Positions 44,866 through 53,324 of a stretch of 64,000 nucleotides of DNA are shown piece by piece. Source of the DNA: JBEKCP01 sp049509515. GTDB taxonomy: Bacteria > Planctomycetota > Planctomycetia > Pirellulales > Thermoguttaceae. The stretch's first letter is position 1; the number at the start of each line of letters is the position of its first letter. The DNA is taken from assembly GCA_049509515.1 (NCBI GenBank), contig JBEKZV010000011.1:1-64000 (forward strand), written 5' to 3'. The position numbers were made by a program, and so were the translations under genes. Under the pieces are notes generated by a model, which worked only from the letters and a program-made list of their open reading frames with translations, was not told the origin of the DNA and searched no databases.

Positions 44866-47265
44866 TTACGGCTCGATCAGGTAGGCCTGGCGGTCGAGCT
44901 CCACGAGGACCGGCTCGTCCAGGGCGAGGTACTGCGACATGGTCCGCCCGTAGCGCCCGGCCAGGGCGAAGTACTCGTCGCTGAACTGCTTGATCCGCTT
45001 GGCATTCTGCTGTTGGTCCTTCGAGAGCCGGGAATCAACCCATTGGCCGTTGCGGCGGAAGAAGGTGCGGTCGCCGATGTTGCGGACGTTCTGCTGGGCG
45101 GCCTTGGCCTCGGCGCCGACCTGGTCGCCGAAGTCGAATCCCTGGCCATTCGTGGCGTGCCCGGCACCGCTGCCGCCGCCCTGCCCGCCGGAATGCCTGG
45201 CGGAGGCCGGGGCCTGCATCTTCATGCTGCCCGAGGCCTCGCGGGCGAAGCGGTCCATCGCCAGGCTCTCGGCGGCGGGCGCCGCGGGAGAGGCCGAGGG
45301 GACCATGTTGGCCCTTTGCAGATCGCCCTTGAATCCGCGCTGGGCCACGCCGCCGACGCCGTCGGCGAAGCTGGACAGGTTTTCCAGGCGGCGCCGCGTC
45401 TCGCCCGTGGTTGTCGTCACGTCGTGGATGTTCATCTGGTCGTCGGCCATGAACGAGGTGTAGGGCGTGAGGATGCCGTGCCGCTTGGCCAGATCCACGA
45501 GCTCCTTGACCAGCTCGTCGTTGGTGCCCTTGAGGTCCAGCTCGTCGAGGATCTCGCCCACGCGGCGCAGGGCCCAGAGCTTCTCGACGAACGAGAGCGA
45601 CCCGTCGCCGCTCTGCTCGACGAAGGTGGCCGGGAAGTCGAACCGTTCCGTCTTGTCGCCCACCTTTCCCTCGACGACGACCTTGGCAGTACCGGCCTTG
45701 CGGTACCGCCCGGCCATCACCAACTGCTCGCCGGCGAACAGGTCGATGGAGTCCTTGGGGTAGACGCGGTTGACCAGGTTGCCCTCGGCGGGCTTGGCGT
45801 CGAAATCGAAGCGGGGCCGCACGCCGGTCAGGACGGGGGCCTCGATGCGGTTGTAAAGCTTGGCGATGTGCTCTTCGATGTTCTCGTCGGGCCGCACGTA
45901 CTCGCTCTGGCCGTAGCACTCGCGGACCAGCCGGTCGAGGAAGCGGGCGTTGACGTCGTAGCCCACCCCGAAGGCGAAGATCCGCGCGTGGACCTTGTCG
46001 GCCGCCTTGGCCGCCACGACGATCTTCTGCTCGTTGGTCTCGCCGGTCGTCGGGATGCCGTCGGTCAGGAAGATGACGTAGCTGGGGCGGTTGGCGTCCT
46101 GGAGCTGGCCCAGGGCGGTCTTCAGGGCCCCGTCGATGTTCGTGCTGCCGCCGGCATAGATTCCGTCGACGAAGCCCAACGCCGCCTGCCGCGTCTTCTC
46201 GTCGTAGCGCTGCAGCTCCGGCCGGAACGACTCGACCTCGCTGTCGTAGGCGATGACGTTGAACAGGTCCCCCTGGCGGAGATTGTTCAGCACGTGCTTC
46301 AGCGCCGCGCGGACCTGCTCGATCTTCTTGCCGCTCATGCTCCCCGAGCGGTCGATCACCAACTCGACCGTCTTGGGCGGCCGTTGGCCGTCGGACGGGC
46401 GGATCTCGGGACTGGCCAAGAGCAGGAAGTAGCCGTCCTCGTCCTTGTTCGGCCGGTAGCTCAAGACGCGGGTGCTGAGCTTCCCCCGCCCCACGTCGTA
46501 GAACAGCCGGAAGTCGGACGCCGGGACCTGGTCCTTGACAGTGTACGTGATTACTGCGTGCCGCTCGTCGGGACGCTTGACGTCCACCGCGTGCGTCGGG
46601 CTGTAGACGTTCTTGATCGCCTCCTCGCTCTCGATCGACACGCGGAAATCGATCTTCTGCACCGCGTGCGACGTGTACTTGGCCGTGCTCAGCGGGAAGA
46701 GGAAATCGGTCATCCCCTCCTGCTTGCGGCAGAGTTGCGCGTAGCGGAGCGTAACGGTCCGCTTGGCCCCCGGCGGCACCGGAAAAACGCTCGTCTGGAA
46801 CATGCCGGCGCCGATCCACTCCAACAGCGCCGGGTCGCGGTTCTTCCGCACGATCTGCTCGTACAGGCGGCGGGCCTCCTTGGCGTCCAGCAGCTTGGCC
46901 GGGTACTCCTTCCCGTCTACCAACAGCGTCAGGCTGTCGATCGCCCCGTCGTAGGGCAGCGGAAAGATGAACGACACCTCCAGCGCCCGGCTGCCGGTGT
47001 TCTCAAACGACTGCGTGACCTGCACCCGGGCGACCTGATCCGCCAGCCGGGCATCGACCTGCAACTGGTCGATCTTGTACGTGGCCGGCGGAGGCTCCCA
47101 TTGGGGGGTCGGATGCGGGTGGGGATACGGCGGCCAGATGATGATCGGCCGCGGCAGCCGGATATGCTGATCCGGATCCATGACGACCAGGATCCCCTGG
47201 CCCCGGGCAATCGCCGCTACCAGGAAGAACAGTACCGCCAAAGCTCGGCTCCATCGGCAAGACAT
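44866..47265 (-). CDS. Exported VIT and vWA domain protein
   Basis: 799 residues. Signal peptide about 1-22. A Pro/His-rich stretch, then a VIT (vault inter-alpha-trypsin) domain at about 60-200 (V-T-Q-S-F-E-N, F-P-L-P-Y-D-G-A, and E-A-R-R-L-Y). The vWA domain starts near residue 300, with MIDAS Asp305 in D-R-S-G-S-M-S-G-K-K, then G-G-S-T-N-I and F-L-T-D-G-I-P-T-T-G. A C-terminal region of about 250 residues is partly coiled. Such proteins are calcium- or magnesium-dependent adhesion-type exported proteins, common in Planctomycetota. It is transcribed alone, divergent from the ACT-domain gene. Confidence 0.9.
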   Translation of the reverse strand: MSCRWSRALAVLFFLVAAIARGQGILVVMDPDQHIRLPRPIIIWPPYPHPHPTPQWEPPPATYKIDQLQVDARLADQVARVQVTQSFENTGSRALEVSFIFPLPYDGAIDSLTLLVDGKEYPAKLLDAKEARRLYEQIVRKNRDPALLEWIGAGMFQTSVFPVPPGAKRTVTLRYAQLCRKQEGMTDFLFPLSTAKYTSHAVQKIDFRVSIESEEAIKNVYSPTHAVDVKRPDERHAVITYTVKDQVPASDFRLFYDVGRGKLSTRVLSYRPNKDEDGYFLLLASPEIRPSDGQRPPKTVELVIDRSGSMSGKKIEQVRAALKHVLNNLRQGDLFNVIAYDSEVESFRPELQRYDEKTRQAALGFVDGIYAGGSTNIDGALKTALGQLQDANRPSYVIFLTDGIPTTGETNEQKIVVAAKAADKVHARIFAFGVGYDVNARFLDRLVRECYGQSEYVRPDENIEEHIAKLYNRIEAPVLTGVRPRFDFDAKPAEGNLVNRVYPKDSIDLFAGEQLVMAGRYRKAGTAKVVVEGKVGDKTERFDFPATFVEQSGDGSLSFVEKLWALRRVGEILDELDLKGTNDELVKELVDLAKRHGILTPYTSFMADDQMNIHDVTTTTGETRRRLENLSSFADGVGGVAQRGFKGDLQRANMVPSASPAAPAAESLAMDRFAREASGSMKMQAPASARHSGGQGGGSGAGHATNGQGFDFGDQVGAEAKAAQQNVRNIGDRTFFRRNGQWVDSRLSKDQQQNAKRIKQFSDEYFALAGRYGRTMSQYLALDEPVLVELDRQAYLIEP

Positions 47266-47420
47266 GGCACGGCTCCTTTGATTTGGGACAGCGGGCAGGA
47301 CGAGGGGACGACCTCCACGCTCGGAGGGGCTCGCCAGGACGTATTGTCATAGTACACTTATTTATCAGACGAAACGAGGGCCCGGAAAGTTCCCGTCCCT
47401 CTGAAGGCAAGAGTAAGATC

Positions 47421-47460
47421 CCCTTCTCCCTCCGGGAGAGGGTTTGGGTGAGGGGGATTC
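47421..47460. repeat. Palindromic repeat, family J (copy 2); gap 47266-47637
   Basis: The core CTCCCTCCGGGAGAG with flanking GGTTTGGGTGAGGG matches the copy inside the M16 peptidase gene (3262-3345). The rest of the gap between the divergent VIT-vWA and ACT-domain genes holds both promoters. I see no gene, riboswitch or clear -35/-10 pair there. Confidence 0.65.
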
Positions 47461-47637
47461 TTGGCAGCCTTTGAGGTTCCCAGGGGCGAACTCCACCCGT
47501 TAGGGGGTTGCCCGGCGATGACTCCGGGTATGAATAATACATGGGCGGTGCGACGGATATGGGGTACGGCCCGGATGCCCCCGCAGAGCGGATGCAGTGC
47601 ATCGTTTCTTCCTCTAGCTCCAGAAAGGAATAGCCAG

Positions 47638-48099
47638 ATGCAAACGGCCAAGCAACTGTCGGTGTCGTTGGTCAACAAGCCTGGGCGGCTTGCGGCGATG
47701 CTTGGGGCGTTGAACAAGGAGAAAGTGAGTTTTCGGGCGTTGTCGGTCATGGATTCGGGCACGCGGGGCACCGTGCGGTTCGTGCCCGACGACATCGGCG
47801 CCGCCAAGACGGTCCTGGAGAAGATCAACGTCCGTTCCGAGTCGACCGACGTGTTGCTGGTGGACGTGCCGAGTCATGCTGGGGCATTTCGGAACATTTG
47901 CGAGAAGCTGGCCGCCGAGCACTTGAACCTCGACTACGCGTATTGCTCGTTCTCGGCCGCTCGGGGGGCGCGAAACGGCGCGGTGGCCGTCATCAAGGTC
48001 AACGACCTGGCAAAGGCCCAACAGGTGCTCAGCGAGAACGGTACAGCCGCCCGGCGAGCCGCTCGCCGACCTGGCCGGCCACCTGTCCACGCGCGGTAG
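47638..48099 (+). CDS. ACT-domain protein
   Basis: 153 residues. Begins M-Q-T-A-K-Q-L-S-V-S-L-V-N-K-P-G-R-L-A, a typical first ACT strand and helix with P-G-R-L for ligand binding. A second ACT-like unit starts near residue 72 (D-V-L-L-V-D-V-P-S-H-A-G-A-F). Such tandem ACT proteins usually bind amino acids and regulate metabolism. The ATG at 47638 has AAAGGA nine bases upstream. The last 20 residues are Arg-rich; a neighbouring frame from about 48041 encodes a more ordinary ending (P-G-E-P-L-A-D-L-A-G-H-L), so a small frameshift near 48040 is possible. Confidence 0.82.
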   Translation: MQTAKQLSVSLVNKPGRLAAMLGALNKEKVSFRALSVMDSGTRGTVRFVPDDIGAAKTVLEKINVRSESTDVLLVDVPSHAGAFRNICEKLAAEHLNLDYAYCSFSAARGARNGAVAVIKVNDLAKAQQVLSENGTAARRAARRPGRPPVHAR

Positions 48100-48104
48100 T
48101 CACA

Positions 48105-48507
48105 AACCAAGAACCAAGAATGAAGGAGAAAGGATCAAGGATGAACAGGGGAAAGGTGCCTGCCCCCCTTTCCTAACCCTCCCTCTTCCCCCACTCCTAC
48201 CGCGATTTCGACCTTGCCGCAGTGCCGGGTTCTTGGGAAACTACGCGGCCGATCCAAACCGGGAAGTCCTCGTTCGAGGCCGGCTCACCGTGCGCAACTC
48301 GCCTGTAACCCCGCTGCGCGTCTTGGCCCCGCTGGGGAGCGCTCGGGCTGCTGTCCCTCTTCGGCTGCCGTCCGCTTTCGGTCTTGGGTCTTGGGTCTTA
48401 GGTCTTAGGTCCTGGATCGTAGTCCCAAGACCCAAGGCCCAAGACCGAAGACCTAAGACCCAAGACCGTTTGTCCTTCATCCCTCATCCTTTATCCTTCA
48501 TCCTTCT
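48105..48507. repeat. Nested degenerate inverted repeats, families B and C
   Basis: The outer arms are family B: 48113-48150 (GAATGAAGGAG-type) and 48471-48507 (TTCATCC-type, complementary). Within, 48380-48468 is family C, with CTTGGGTCTTAGG units followed by complementary AAGACCCAAGG units. The right B arm encodes the signal peptide of the lipoprotein at 48470. The middle (48150-48380) shows nothing else I recognise. Confidence 0.75.
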
Positions 48508-49099
48508 GCTGCTGCTCGCCGGCTGCGCCCAGGGGCCGGAGTGGACCGTCCCGCCAAGCCAGCCCCTGCCGGCCGTGCTGGACAACCCCCTGCACGTGCC
48601 TATCAACAACCCGGACTTCGTGTGGGAGGCCGTGGCCGACGTGGTGGCGGACTACTTCCGCATCGACCGCGAAGAGCCCGTGCGGTTATTGGGCAGCACG
48701 CTTACCGAGGGCTTCATCGAGACGTTCCCCAAACCCGGGGCCACCCTTGTGGAGCCCTGGGACCATGACTCCGTGACCAGCTACGATCGGCTGGAGTGTA
48801 CCTTGCAGTCGATCCGTCGCCGGGCCGTAGTGCGGATTGTCCCGGCCGAAGGCGGCGGATTCTGGGTTGACATGGCCGTGCTGAAGGAACTGGAGAACCT
48901 CAAGCAGCCCCAAGCCGGCACGGCCGGCGCCGCCGTCTTCCCCTACACCGCATCGCTCACACGGGTCACCAATCCACCCCGCCACAGCGACCCCAGCCTG
49001 GGTTGGATCCCCCAGGGCCGCGACTCCAATCTGGAACAGCGGATGCTCGGCCAGTTGCAATTCCGGCTGAGTCCCGCCGGCCAGCCGCAACGGCTGTAG
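48470..49099 (+). CDS. Lipoprotein of unknown function, signal encoded by repeat B
   Basis: 209 residues from the TTG at 48470. This start gives a compact lipoprotein signal: S-F-I-P-H-P-L-S-F-I-L then L-L-L-L-A-G-C, the lipobox, with Cys21 as the lipidated residue. Repeat B (TTCATCC units) encodes the F-I-P-H-P-L-S-F-I-L part. An in-frame TTG at 48233 is the only much longer choice, but its extension is translated repeat C. The mature part is soluble: F-V-W-E-A-V-A-D-V-V-A-D-Y-F-R-I, a central beta-rich area, and an R-M-L-G-Q-L-Q-F-R-L ending. No family recognised. Confidence 0.75.
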   Translation: MSFIPHPLSFILLLLLAGCAQGPEWTVPPSQPLPAVLDNPLHVPINNPDFVWEAVADVVADYFRIDREEPVRLLGSTLTEGFIETFPKPGATLVEPWDHDSVTSYDRLECTLQSIRRRAVVRIVPAEGGGFWVDMAVLKELENLKQPQAGTAGAAVFPYTASLTRVTNPPRHSDPSLGWIPQGRDSNLEQRMLGQLQFRLSPAGQPQRL

Positions 49100-49132
49100 C
49101 CAGTGGGCGGTGGGCAGTGCCGACGTGACCAA

Positions 49133-49157
49133 AAGCCCGCCGACTGCGTCGGCGGGT
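49133..49157. terminator. Terminator-like hairpin after the lipoprotein gene
   Basis: An 11-bp stem AGCCCGCCGAC/GTCGGCGGGTT with a TGC loop, preceded by A-rich and followed by GGGTTCGG sequence without a long T-run. It is also flanked by GTGGGCAGTGGGC-like iterations (family I), so it could be part of a dispersed repeat. It may work as a bidirectional terminator between two convergent genes. Confidence 0.5.
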
Positions 49158-49188
49158 TCGGCGGGCGGTGGGCAGGCGAGCCGCCTTC

Positions 49189-50031
49189 TTACGCCGGGCA
49201 GTCGCCGGTGGGCTGCGGGGTGGGCAAGGGGATGGTGGCGCCCAGCGGGGCCGGATCTCGCTTTCCCGCGGCTTTGGCAGCCGTGGGGAGCTTCAGCGTG
49301 AAGGCCGTCCCCTTGCCGACGGTGCTGTCGACGCGGAGCCGGCCGTGATGGGCCTCGACGATGTCCCGGCACATCGACAACCCTAAACCCGTCCCCCCCT
49401 TGCCGCTGGCGTCGGGGCCGGACTTGGTCGTGTAAAAGGAATCGAAGATTCGCGGCAGCCGATCCGCCGGGATGCCGCAACCGTTGTCGCGGACCACCAG
49501 GTCGACCGTGTCGCTCTGGCTGTCGTAGAGAAGCTTAATGAGCACCCGCCCGCCGCTGGGCATGGCCTGCCGGGCGTTCACCAACAGGTTCAGCAGTATT
49601 TGCTGAATCTGGTTGCCGTTCACGCAGGCCGGCGGCACAGGCTGGAAACTCTTGTCCACCGTGACCCGGTACTTGTTCATCTCCCGCTCGAGCAACAGCA
49701 GCGTGTTCTCCACCAACTCCACCATGTTGGTGGGTTCTTGGCCGGCGGAGCGGTTGCGGGCCAAGCCGAGCACCGTGCTGGTGATCTTCGCGGCCCGGTT
49801 GCTAGCCAGCAGGATCTTATCGAATGCCTTGTCCCGCGTCGGGCTGTCCTTGTGCCGCATGCCGAGCTTGGCGTAGTTGATGATGGTCGTCAGGACGTTG
49901 TTGAACTCGTGCGTGGTGGTGCTCACCAGCTCGCCAAGGGCTGTGAGCCGCTGGGCCTGGGCGAGTTGCTGCTTCAATGCCTCAACCTCTTGTCGAAGGT
50001 CCGCGTGATCGTGGATTTCGTTAGTGGGCAC
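49189..50031 (-). CDS. Soluble sensor histidine kinase
   Basis: 280 residues from a GTG at 50031 with GGAG upstream. A short N-terminal coiled coil (about 8-30) precedes the phosphorylated His in T-T-T-H-E-F-N-N-V-L. The HATPase domain has N-L-L-V-N-A-R-Q-A-M, D-N-G-C-G-I-P and G-G-T-G-L-G-L-S-M. No membrane or sensor domain, so it is probably part of a phosphorelay activated by another protein or input in trans. No response regulator adjoins it. Its C-terminal 20 residues are Pro-rich. Confidence 0.9.
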   Translation of the reverse strand: MPTNEIHDHADLRQEVEALKQQLAQAQRLTALGELVSTTTHEFNNVLTTIINYAKLGMRHKDSPTRDKAFDKILLASNRAAKITSTVLGLARNRSAGQEPTNMVELVENTLLLLEREMNKYRVTVDKSFQPVPPACVNGNQIQQILLNLLVNARQAMPSGGRVLIKLLYDSQSDTVDLVVRDNGCGIPADRLPRIFDSFYTTKSGPDASGKGGTGLGLSMCRDIVEAHHGRLRVDSTVGKGTAFTLKLPTAAKAAGKRDPAPLGATIPLPTPQPTGDCPA

Positions 50032-50190
50032 AGGTGACTCCCAACTCTAACTGGAGTACGTAGAACCGCGCAAGATGGTAAGCCGCCCCGCTTACCAGGC
50101 CCATGTTGTCTAGCTGCCTTCGCTGGACTCCGCGTCTTAACCCTATGCAGATTAAGACGTTAATCTCGTCTCCCGTATCGTCAACTCGCC

Positions 50191-50219
50191 TTGGTAACTG
50201 AAACCGAACAAACTATAAT
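50191..50219 (+). promoter_or_regulatory. Predicted sigma70-type promoter upstream of 50333
   Basis: TTGGTA (50191-50196) and TATAAT (50214-50219) are separated by 17 bases. The -10 is perfect and the -35 matches at four of six positions. Transcription would begin near 50226, so hairpin repeat G at 50223-50286 would form at the very 5' end of the mRNA. Part of the gap 50032-50332. Confidence 0.55.
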
Positions 50220-50222
50220 TCG

Positions 50223-50286
50223 CTTCTGTTGCGGAGGGGGCGAAATGGGAAAATGGGGACAGTCCCCTTTTCACCCGCAACAGAAA
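50223..50286. repeat. Hairpin repeat, family G (copy 2)
   Basis: Outer arms CTTCTGTTGCGG (50223-50234) and CCGCAACAGAAA (50275-50286), and inner GGAAAATGGGGAC / AGTCCCCTTTTC, together make a long hairpin. The inner GGGGACAGTCCCC core is the same as in copy 1 at 33718-33798. It lies directly after a good promoter and before the gene at 50333. Confidence 0.8.
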
Positions 50287-50332
50287 CTCGTTCACCCGCC
50301 GGCACGGAAACCGGGCGACTGGAGAAGCTGGG

Positions 50333-50602
50333 ATGCACACGGTAGAACTCCTCGGCTATGCCCTCGATTTGGCCGCGCAACTGGGATACGCGGTCCGCGA
50401 AGAATGGCTCGCCGGACCCACGGGGTGCCCCGGCGGCGGCTGCGTCCTGAAGGGCCGCAAACTCCTCTTCCTTGACCTGGCTACCGGCCCCGACGAACAG
50501 CTCCACCAGGTCCTCGACACGCTCCGCTGCGACCCGGACGCCCTGCGGCAGGCCATGCCGCAGGGACTGATGGACCTGCTGGCGCCGCGGAAGTGCGCAT
50601 GA
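50333..50602 (+). CDS. Small conserved hypothetical protein
   Basis: 89 residues from the ATG at 50333. Soluble and acidic. Two cysteines lie in a G-C-P-G-G-G-C-V-L-K-G-R-K motif, followed by L-F-L-D-L-A and a helical C-terminus with M-P-Q-G-L-M-D-L-L. I associate this G-C-x-G-G-x-C type with a small planctomycetal family but cannot name it. The promoter at 50191-50219 and hairpin repeat G lie upstream. Convergent with larE. Confidence 0.75.
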   Translation: MHTVELLGYALDLAAQLGYAVREEWLAGPTGCPGGGCVLKGRKLLFLDLATGPDEQLHQVLDTLRCDPDALRQAMPQGLMDLLAPRKCA

Positions 50603-50651
50603 GGGCGGTGCGAAGCCGCAAGCGGCATTCGACACCACGCCAAGCGGCCTT

Positions 50652-51503
50652 TCAGCGCTCGACGATCCGCAGGCTCTCGGGGGGCAGGACGGCGTTCATG
50701 CTGCCGCTGCGGAAGCCCTCCAGGTCGAGCGTGACGTACTTGAAGCCCAATGAACGGAGGTGCTCCACCAGCCCGCGGCGCAGCTCCGCGTCGGTCAGCC
50801 GCGGCACGGCGTCGGTCGGGACTTCGATCCGCGCCATGTCCCCCTTGTGATATCGCACCCGCAAGGGCTGAAAGCCGTGCTCGCGGAGGAATCGCTCGGC
50901 CTGGTCGATCATCGCCAGCCGCTGGGGCGTGACCTGCTCGCCGTAAGCGATGCGGCTGCTCAGGCAGGGCGTCGCCGGCTTGTCCCAGGTGGGGATGCCC
51001 CACGCCGCGGCCAACTCGCGGAGTTCCGGCTTGCCCAGAGAGCACTCGGCCAACGGGCTGCGAACCTGCCGCTGCCGGGCGGCCTGGATCCCCGGGCGGT
51101 GCTCCCCCTGATCGTCGCGGTTCGAGCCGTCGCAGACGACCGCCACGCCCAGCCGCGCGGCGATCTGCTCCACCTTCAGGAACAGCTCGCTCTTGCAAAA
51201 ATAGCAGCGGTCGCCGGCATTCGCCTGGTAGCCGGGAACGGCCAGTTCGTCGGTGTGGATCACCTCGTGCCGGATGCCGATCTGCCGGGCCAGCGCGATC
51301 GACTCCTCCAACTCGCCGGCGGCCAGGCTGGCGCTCGTGCCGGTCACGGCCACCGCGCGATCGCCCAGGGCGAGCTGGGCGGCCTTGGCCAGCACGGTGC
51401 TGTCCAGCCCGCCGGAAAACGCCACGGCGCAGCTCCCGTAGCTCCGCAGCAAATCCAGCAGCCGGTCGCGTTTCGCAGCCAATTCTGCCGACAGTTCGGT
51501 CAT
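50652..51503 (-). CDS. larE: ATP-dependent sacrificial sulfur transferase LarE
   Basis: 283 residues. The N-type PP-loop F-S-G-G-L-D-S-T (Ser30-Thr36) binds ATP. C-Y-F-C-K-S-E-L-F lies near residue 100 and P-C-L-S-S-R-I, whose Cys is the expected sulfur donor or cluster ligand, near 160. LarE adenylates a carboxylate of P2CMN and transfers sulfur during nickel-pincer-nucleotide cofactor synthesis. The extra C-x-x-C together with the later Cys recalls the iron-sulfur-cluster type of LarE, though I cannot distinguish the types with certainty. larB is 2.2 kb further on the same strand; larC and larA are not in the window. Confidence 0.9.
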   Translation of the reverse strand: MTELSAELAAKRDRLLDLLRSYGSCAVAFSGGLDSTVLAKAAQLALGDRAVAVTGTSASLAAGELEESIALARQIGIRHEVIHTDELAVPGYQANAGDRCYFCKSELFLKVEQIAARLGVAVVCDGSNRDDQGEHRPGIQAARQRQVRSPLAECSLGKPELRELAAAWGIPTWDKPATPCLSSRIAYGEQVTPQRLAMIDQAERFLREHGFQPLRVRYHKGDMARIEVPTDAVPRLTDAELRRGLVEHLRSLGFKYVTLDLEGFRSGSMNAVLPPESLRIVER

Positions 51504-51805
51504 ACGAAAAAAGTCCTCCGCCGCAATGCCGTGGCCTTGTCTTTTTGAGAGCCCGTCATTGCAAAGTGGGCACCTGGACCCCGGGTTGTGTGATCCGCCG
51601 CCGCGTCCCGCAAGCGGGCCGGCCAGCGGCTATACACGCGGCCGGAGTCTGATATGACCGGCGCCCCATGGGCATGATATCGGCTCACCAAAACATGACA
51701 TCGACAGCACGAACATGGCAGAGGACTACTGCTATCGTAGCAGCGATGCCCGCAGCGGACAAGGTAGGCCCCGTCCGCCTGTAGGTCCCGTCCGTCTGTA
51801 GATTG

Positions 51806-51944
51806 CAGGGTGGGGCGACGGGCACCGTGCGCAGCATGGTCGGCGAGCCCCACCATTTTCCCGGCGAATTCTTGTGTTGGGGCTCGCCGACCATGCCGAC
51901 CAGGCTGCGCCCGGTGCCCGACGGTGCCCGTCGACCCACCCCAC
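51806..51944. repeat. Dispersed repeat, family F; gap 51504-51953
   Basis: GGGTGGGGCGACGGGCACCG, then GCAGCATGGTCGGCGAGCCC, then GGGGCTCGCCGACCATGCCG, closing with GGGTGCCCGTCGACCCACCC-type sequence. It makes a long hairpin with inner units shared with family E. The rest of the gap, including the larE upstream region near 51504-51700, shows no gene. Confidence 0.7.
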
Positions 51945-51953
51945 TTTCTGTTC

Positions 51954-52367
51954 TTACGGCCCCTTGCGGCGGAGGAAGCTCGGGCGCTCGGGCGGGGCCC
52001 AAAACAGGGTCGCCAGCACGGCCAGCGCGAATAGGCTGTACGCGACTTTAAAGGCCCAGTGGGGGACGTCGTAGAACATCACCCGGTGGACCAGCCGGCC
52101 GACGAACGAGCCCGGCAGTCCTTCTTCGCCCCCGAGGGTGCGGAGCCGGTTCTCCCAGTTGGTCAGCGGGCAGACGATTCCGGCAAGCGCTTCGGCCGCC
52201 ACGACGGCGATCATCAGGAGATGGCCGAGGCGAAACCAGAAGTTCCGCGTCCATCGCCAGCCGCGGGCCGCGCCGGCCAGGACGAGCACCAGCCCGCCGA
52301 CCACTACCGCGACGTAGGCCGCGTGCGCCACGACGATCGCATCGGCGGCAAGGCGGTAGAGGATCAT
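51954..52367 (-). CDS. DUF2784 family membrane protein
   Basis: 137 residues with four membrane segments. Motifs W-F-R-L-G-H-L-L and C-P-L-T-N-W-E-N-R-L-R, and P-H-W-A-F-K-V-A-Y, match the DUF2784 family, small inner-membrane proteins of unknown function. Its ATG overlaps the nnrD stop by four bases, so the two are translationally coupled. Confidence 0.88.
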   Translation of the reverse strand: MILYRLAADAIVVAHAAYVAVVVGGLVLVLAGAARGWRWTRNFWFRLGHLLMIAVVAAEALAGIVCPLTNWENRLRTLGGEEGLPGSFVGRLVHRVMFYDVPHWAFKVAYSLFALAVLATLFWAPPERPSFLRRKGP

Positions 52368-53233
52368 GGGGTCTGATGGGTCAGGATCGCTTGCGGCAGG
52401 AAGCGCACCAGGTCGCCGGCAATTATCGAGACCTCGCCCAGTTGGCGGGCGGCCAGATCGCCGGCCAGGCCGTGGAGGTAGACGCCCAACCGGGCGGCAT
52501 CGTAGGGCTCCAGCCCCTGGCAGGCCAGGGCGGTCACCAGGCCGGTGAGCGAATCGCCGGAGCCGCCGGTGGCCATGCCGGGGTTGCCGGTCGTGTTGCG
52601 GTACTGCCGCCGGCCGTCGGTCACGAAGGTGCGATGGCCCTTCAGCACCACGACGACACCCCAGCGGCGGGCCGCGTCTACCGCCGCTTGCCGGCTGGCC
52701 TCTCGATCGAGTTTTCGGCCGATCAGCCGGGCAAACTCCCCGGGATGGGGCGTGAGGATTCGGGAGCCGCCGGGCTTGGCGAGCACTTCCGGCTGCGCCG
52801 CCAGGGCATTCAGGGCGTCGGCGTCGACGACCATGGGCCGGCGAACTTCCTGATACAGGCGGGCGACGAGCCGGTCCAGGCCCGGCGAGCGACCCAGCCC
52901 CGGCCCGCAGGCGACCACCGTGGCCGTCTCGGCCAGCTCGACGATGCGGTCGTAGGCTGCCTCGGCGATCCGGCCGGCGTCATCATCCGCCAGCGGCGCC
53001 GTCATGTAGGAAGGCTCGATGGCAGCAACGACCGCGAGGCATTGCCGTGGTACGGCTACTCGCACCAGTCCCGCCCCGCCGCGGAGGGCGGCCATGCCGG
53101 CCAGTGCCGCCGCTCCGGTCATGCCCAGCGAGCCGCCCACGATCAGGGCCGTGCCGAAGCTTCCCTTGTGCGCCTCCGGGTCGCGAGGCGGCAGCCGCGG
53201 AAGGGGGTCGGCGGGTTGGGCGGAGTCGGTCAT
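52364..53233 (-). CDS. nnrD: ADP-dependent NAD(P)H-hydrate dehydratase
   Basis: 289 residues. Repairs damaged NADHX and NADPHX with ADP. The YjeF C-terminal/ribokinase fold is clear: V-G-G-S-L-G-M-T-G-A-A, then V-V-D-A-D-A-L-N-A-L, L-T-P-H-P-G-E-F-A-R-L, and the catalytic G-G-S-G-D-S-L-T-G. The N-terminal epimerase half (NnrE) is absent. I chose the ATG at 53233; the frame continues upstream into repeat D, which would add an N-A-I-C-N-F-Q-type segment that looks like translated repeat. Confidence 0.9.
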   Translation of the reverse strand: MTDSAQPADPLPRLPPRDPEAHKGSFGTALIVGGSLGMTGAAALAGMAALRGGAGLVRVAVPRQCLAVVAAIEPSYMTAPLADDDAGRIAEAAYDRIVELAETATVVACGPGLGRSPGLDRLVARLYQEVRRPMVVDADALNALAAQPEVLAKPGGSRILTPHPGEFARLIGRKLDREASRQAAVDAARRWGVVVVLKGHRTFVTDGRRQYRNTTGNPGMATGGSGDSLTGLVTALACQGLEPYDAARLGVYLHGLAGDLAARQLGEVSIIAGDLVRFLPQAILTHQTP

Positions 53234-53239
53234 GGTGGG

Positions 53240-53279
53240 GATTGCAAATTGGAAATTGCAAATTGCAAATTGCAAATCG
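53240..53279. repeat. Iterated repeat, family D (copy 1)
   Basis: Tandem TTGCAAATTGCAAAT-type units, TTGCAAATTGGAAATTGC then TTGCAAATTGC, directly upstream of the nnrD start. It is in inverted orientation to copy 2 at 53679-53713, so the two flank the small membrane-protein gene at 53325-53546. Confidence 0.7.
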
Positions 53280-53324
53280 GGAGCCGCAAACCAATCGACC
53301 TTGTGAGCACCGCACGCCCTCGGC

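Noticed and set aside
44740..47352. Long plus-strand open frame
   Set aside because: Antisense to the VIT-vWA gene, whose domains are clear.
47266..47637. Possible riboswitch upstream of the ACT-domain gene
   Set aside because: No conserved aptamer motif could be recognised; the palindrome present is a dispersed repeat.
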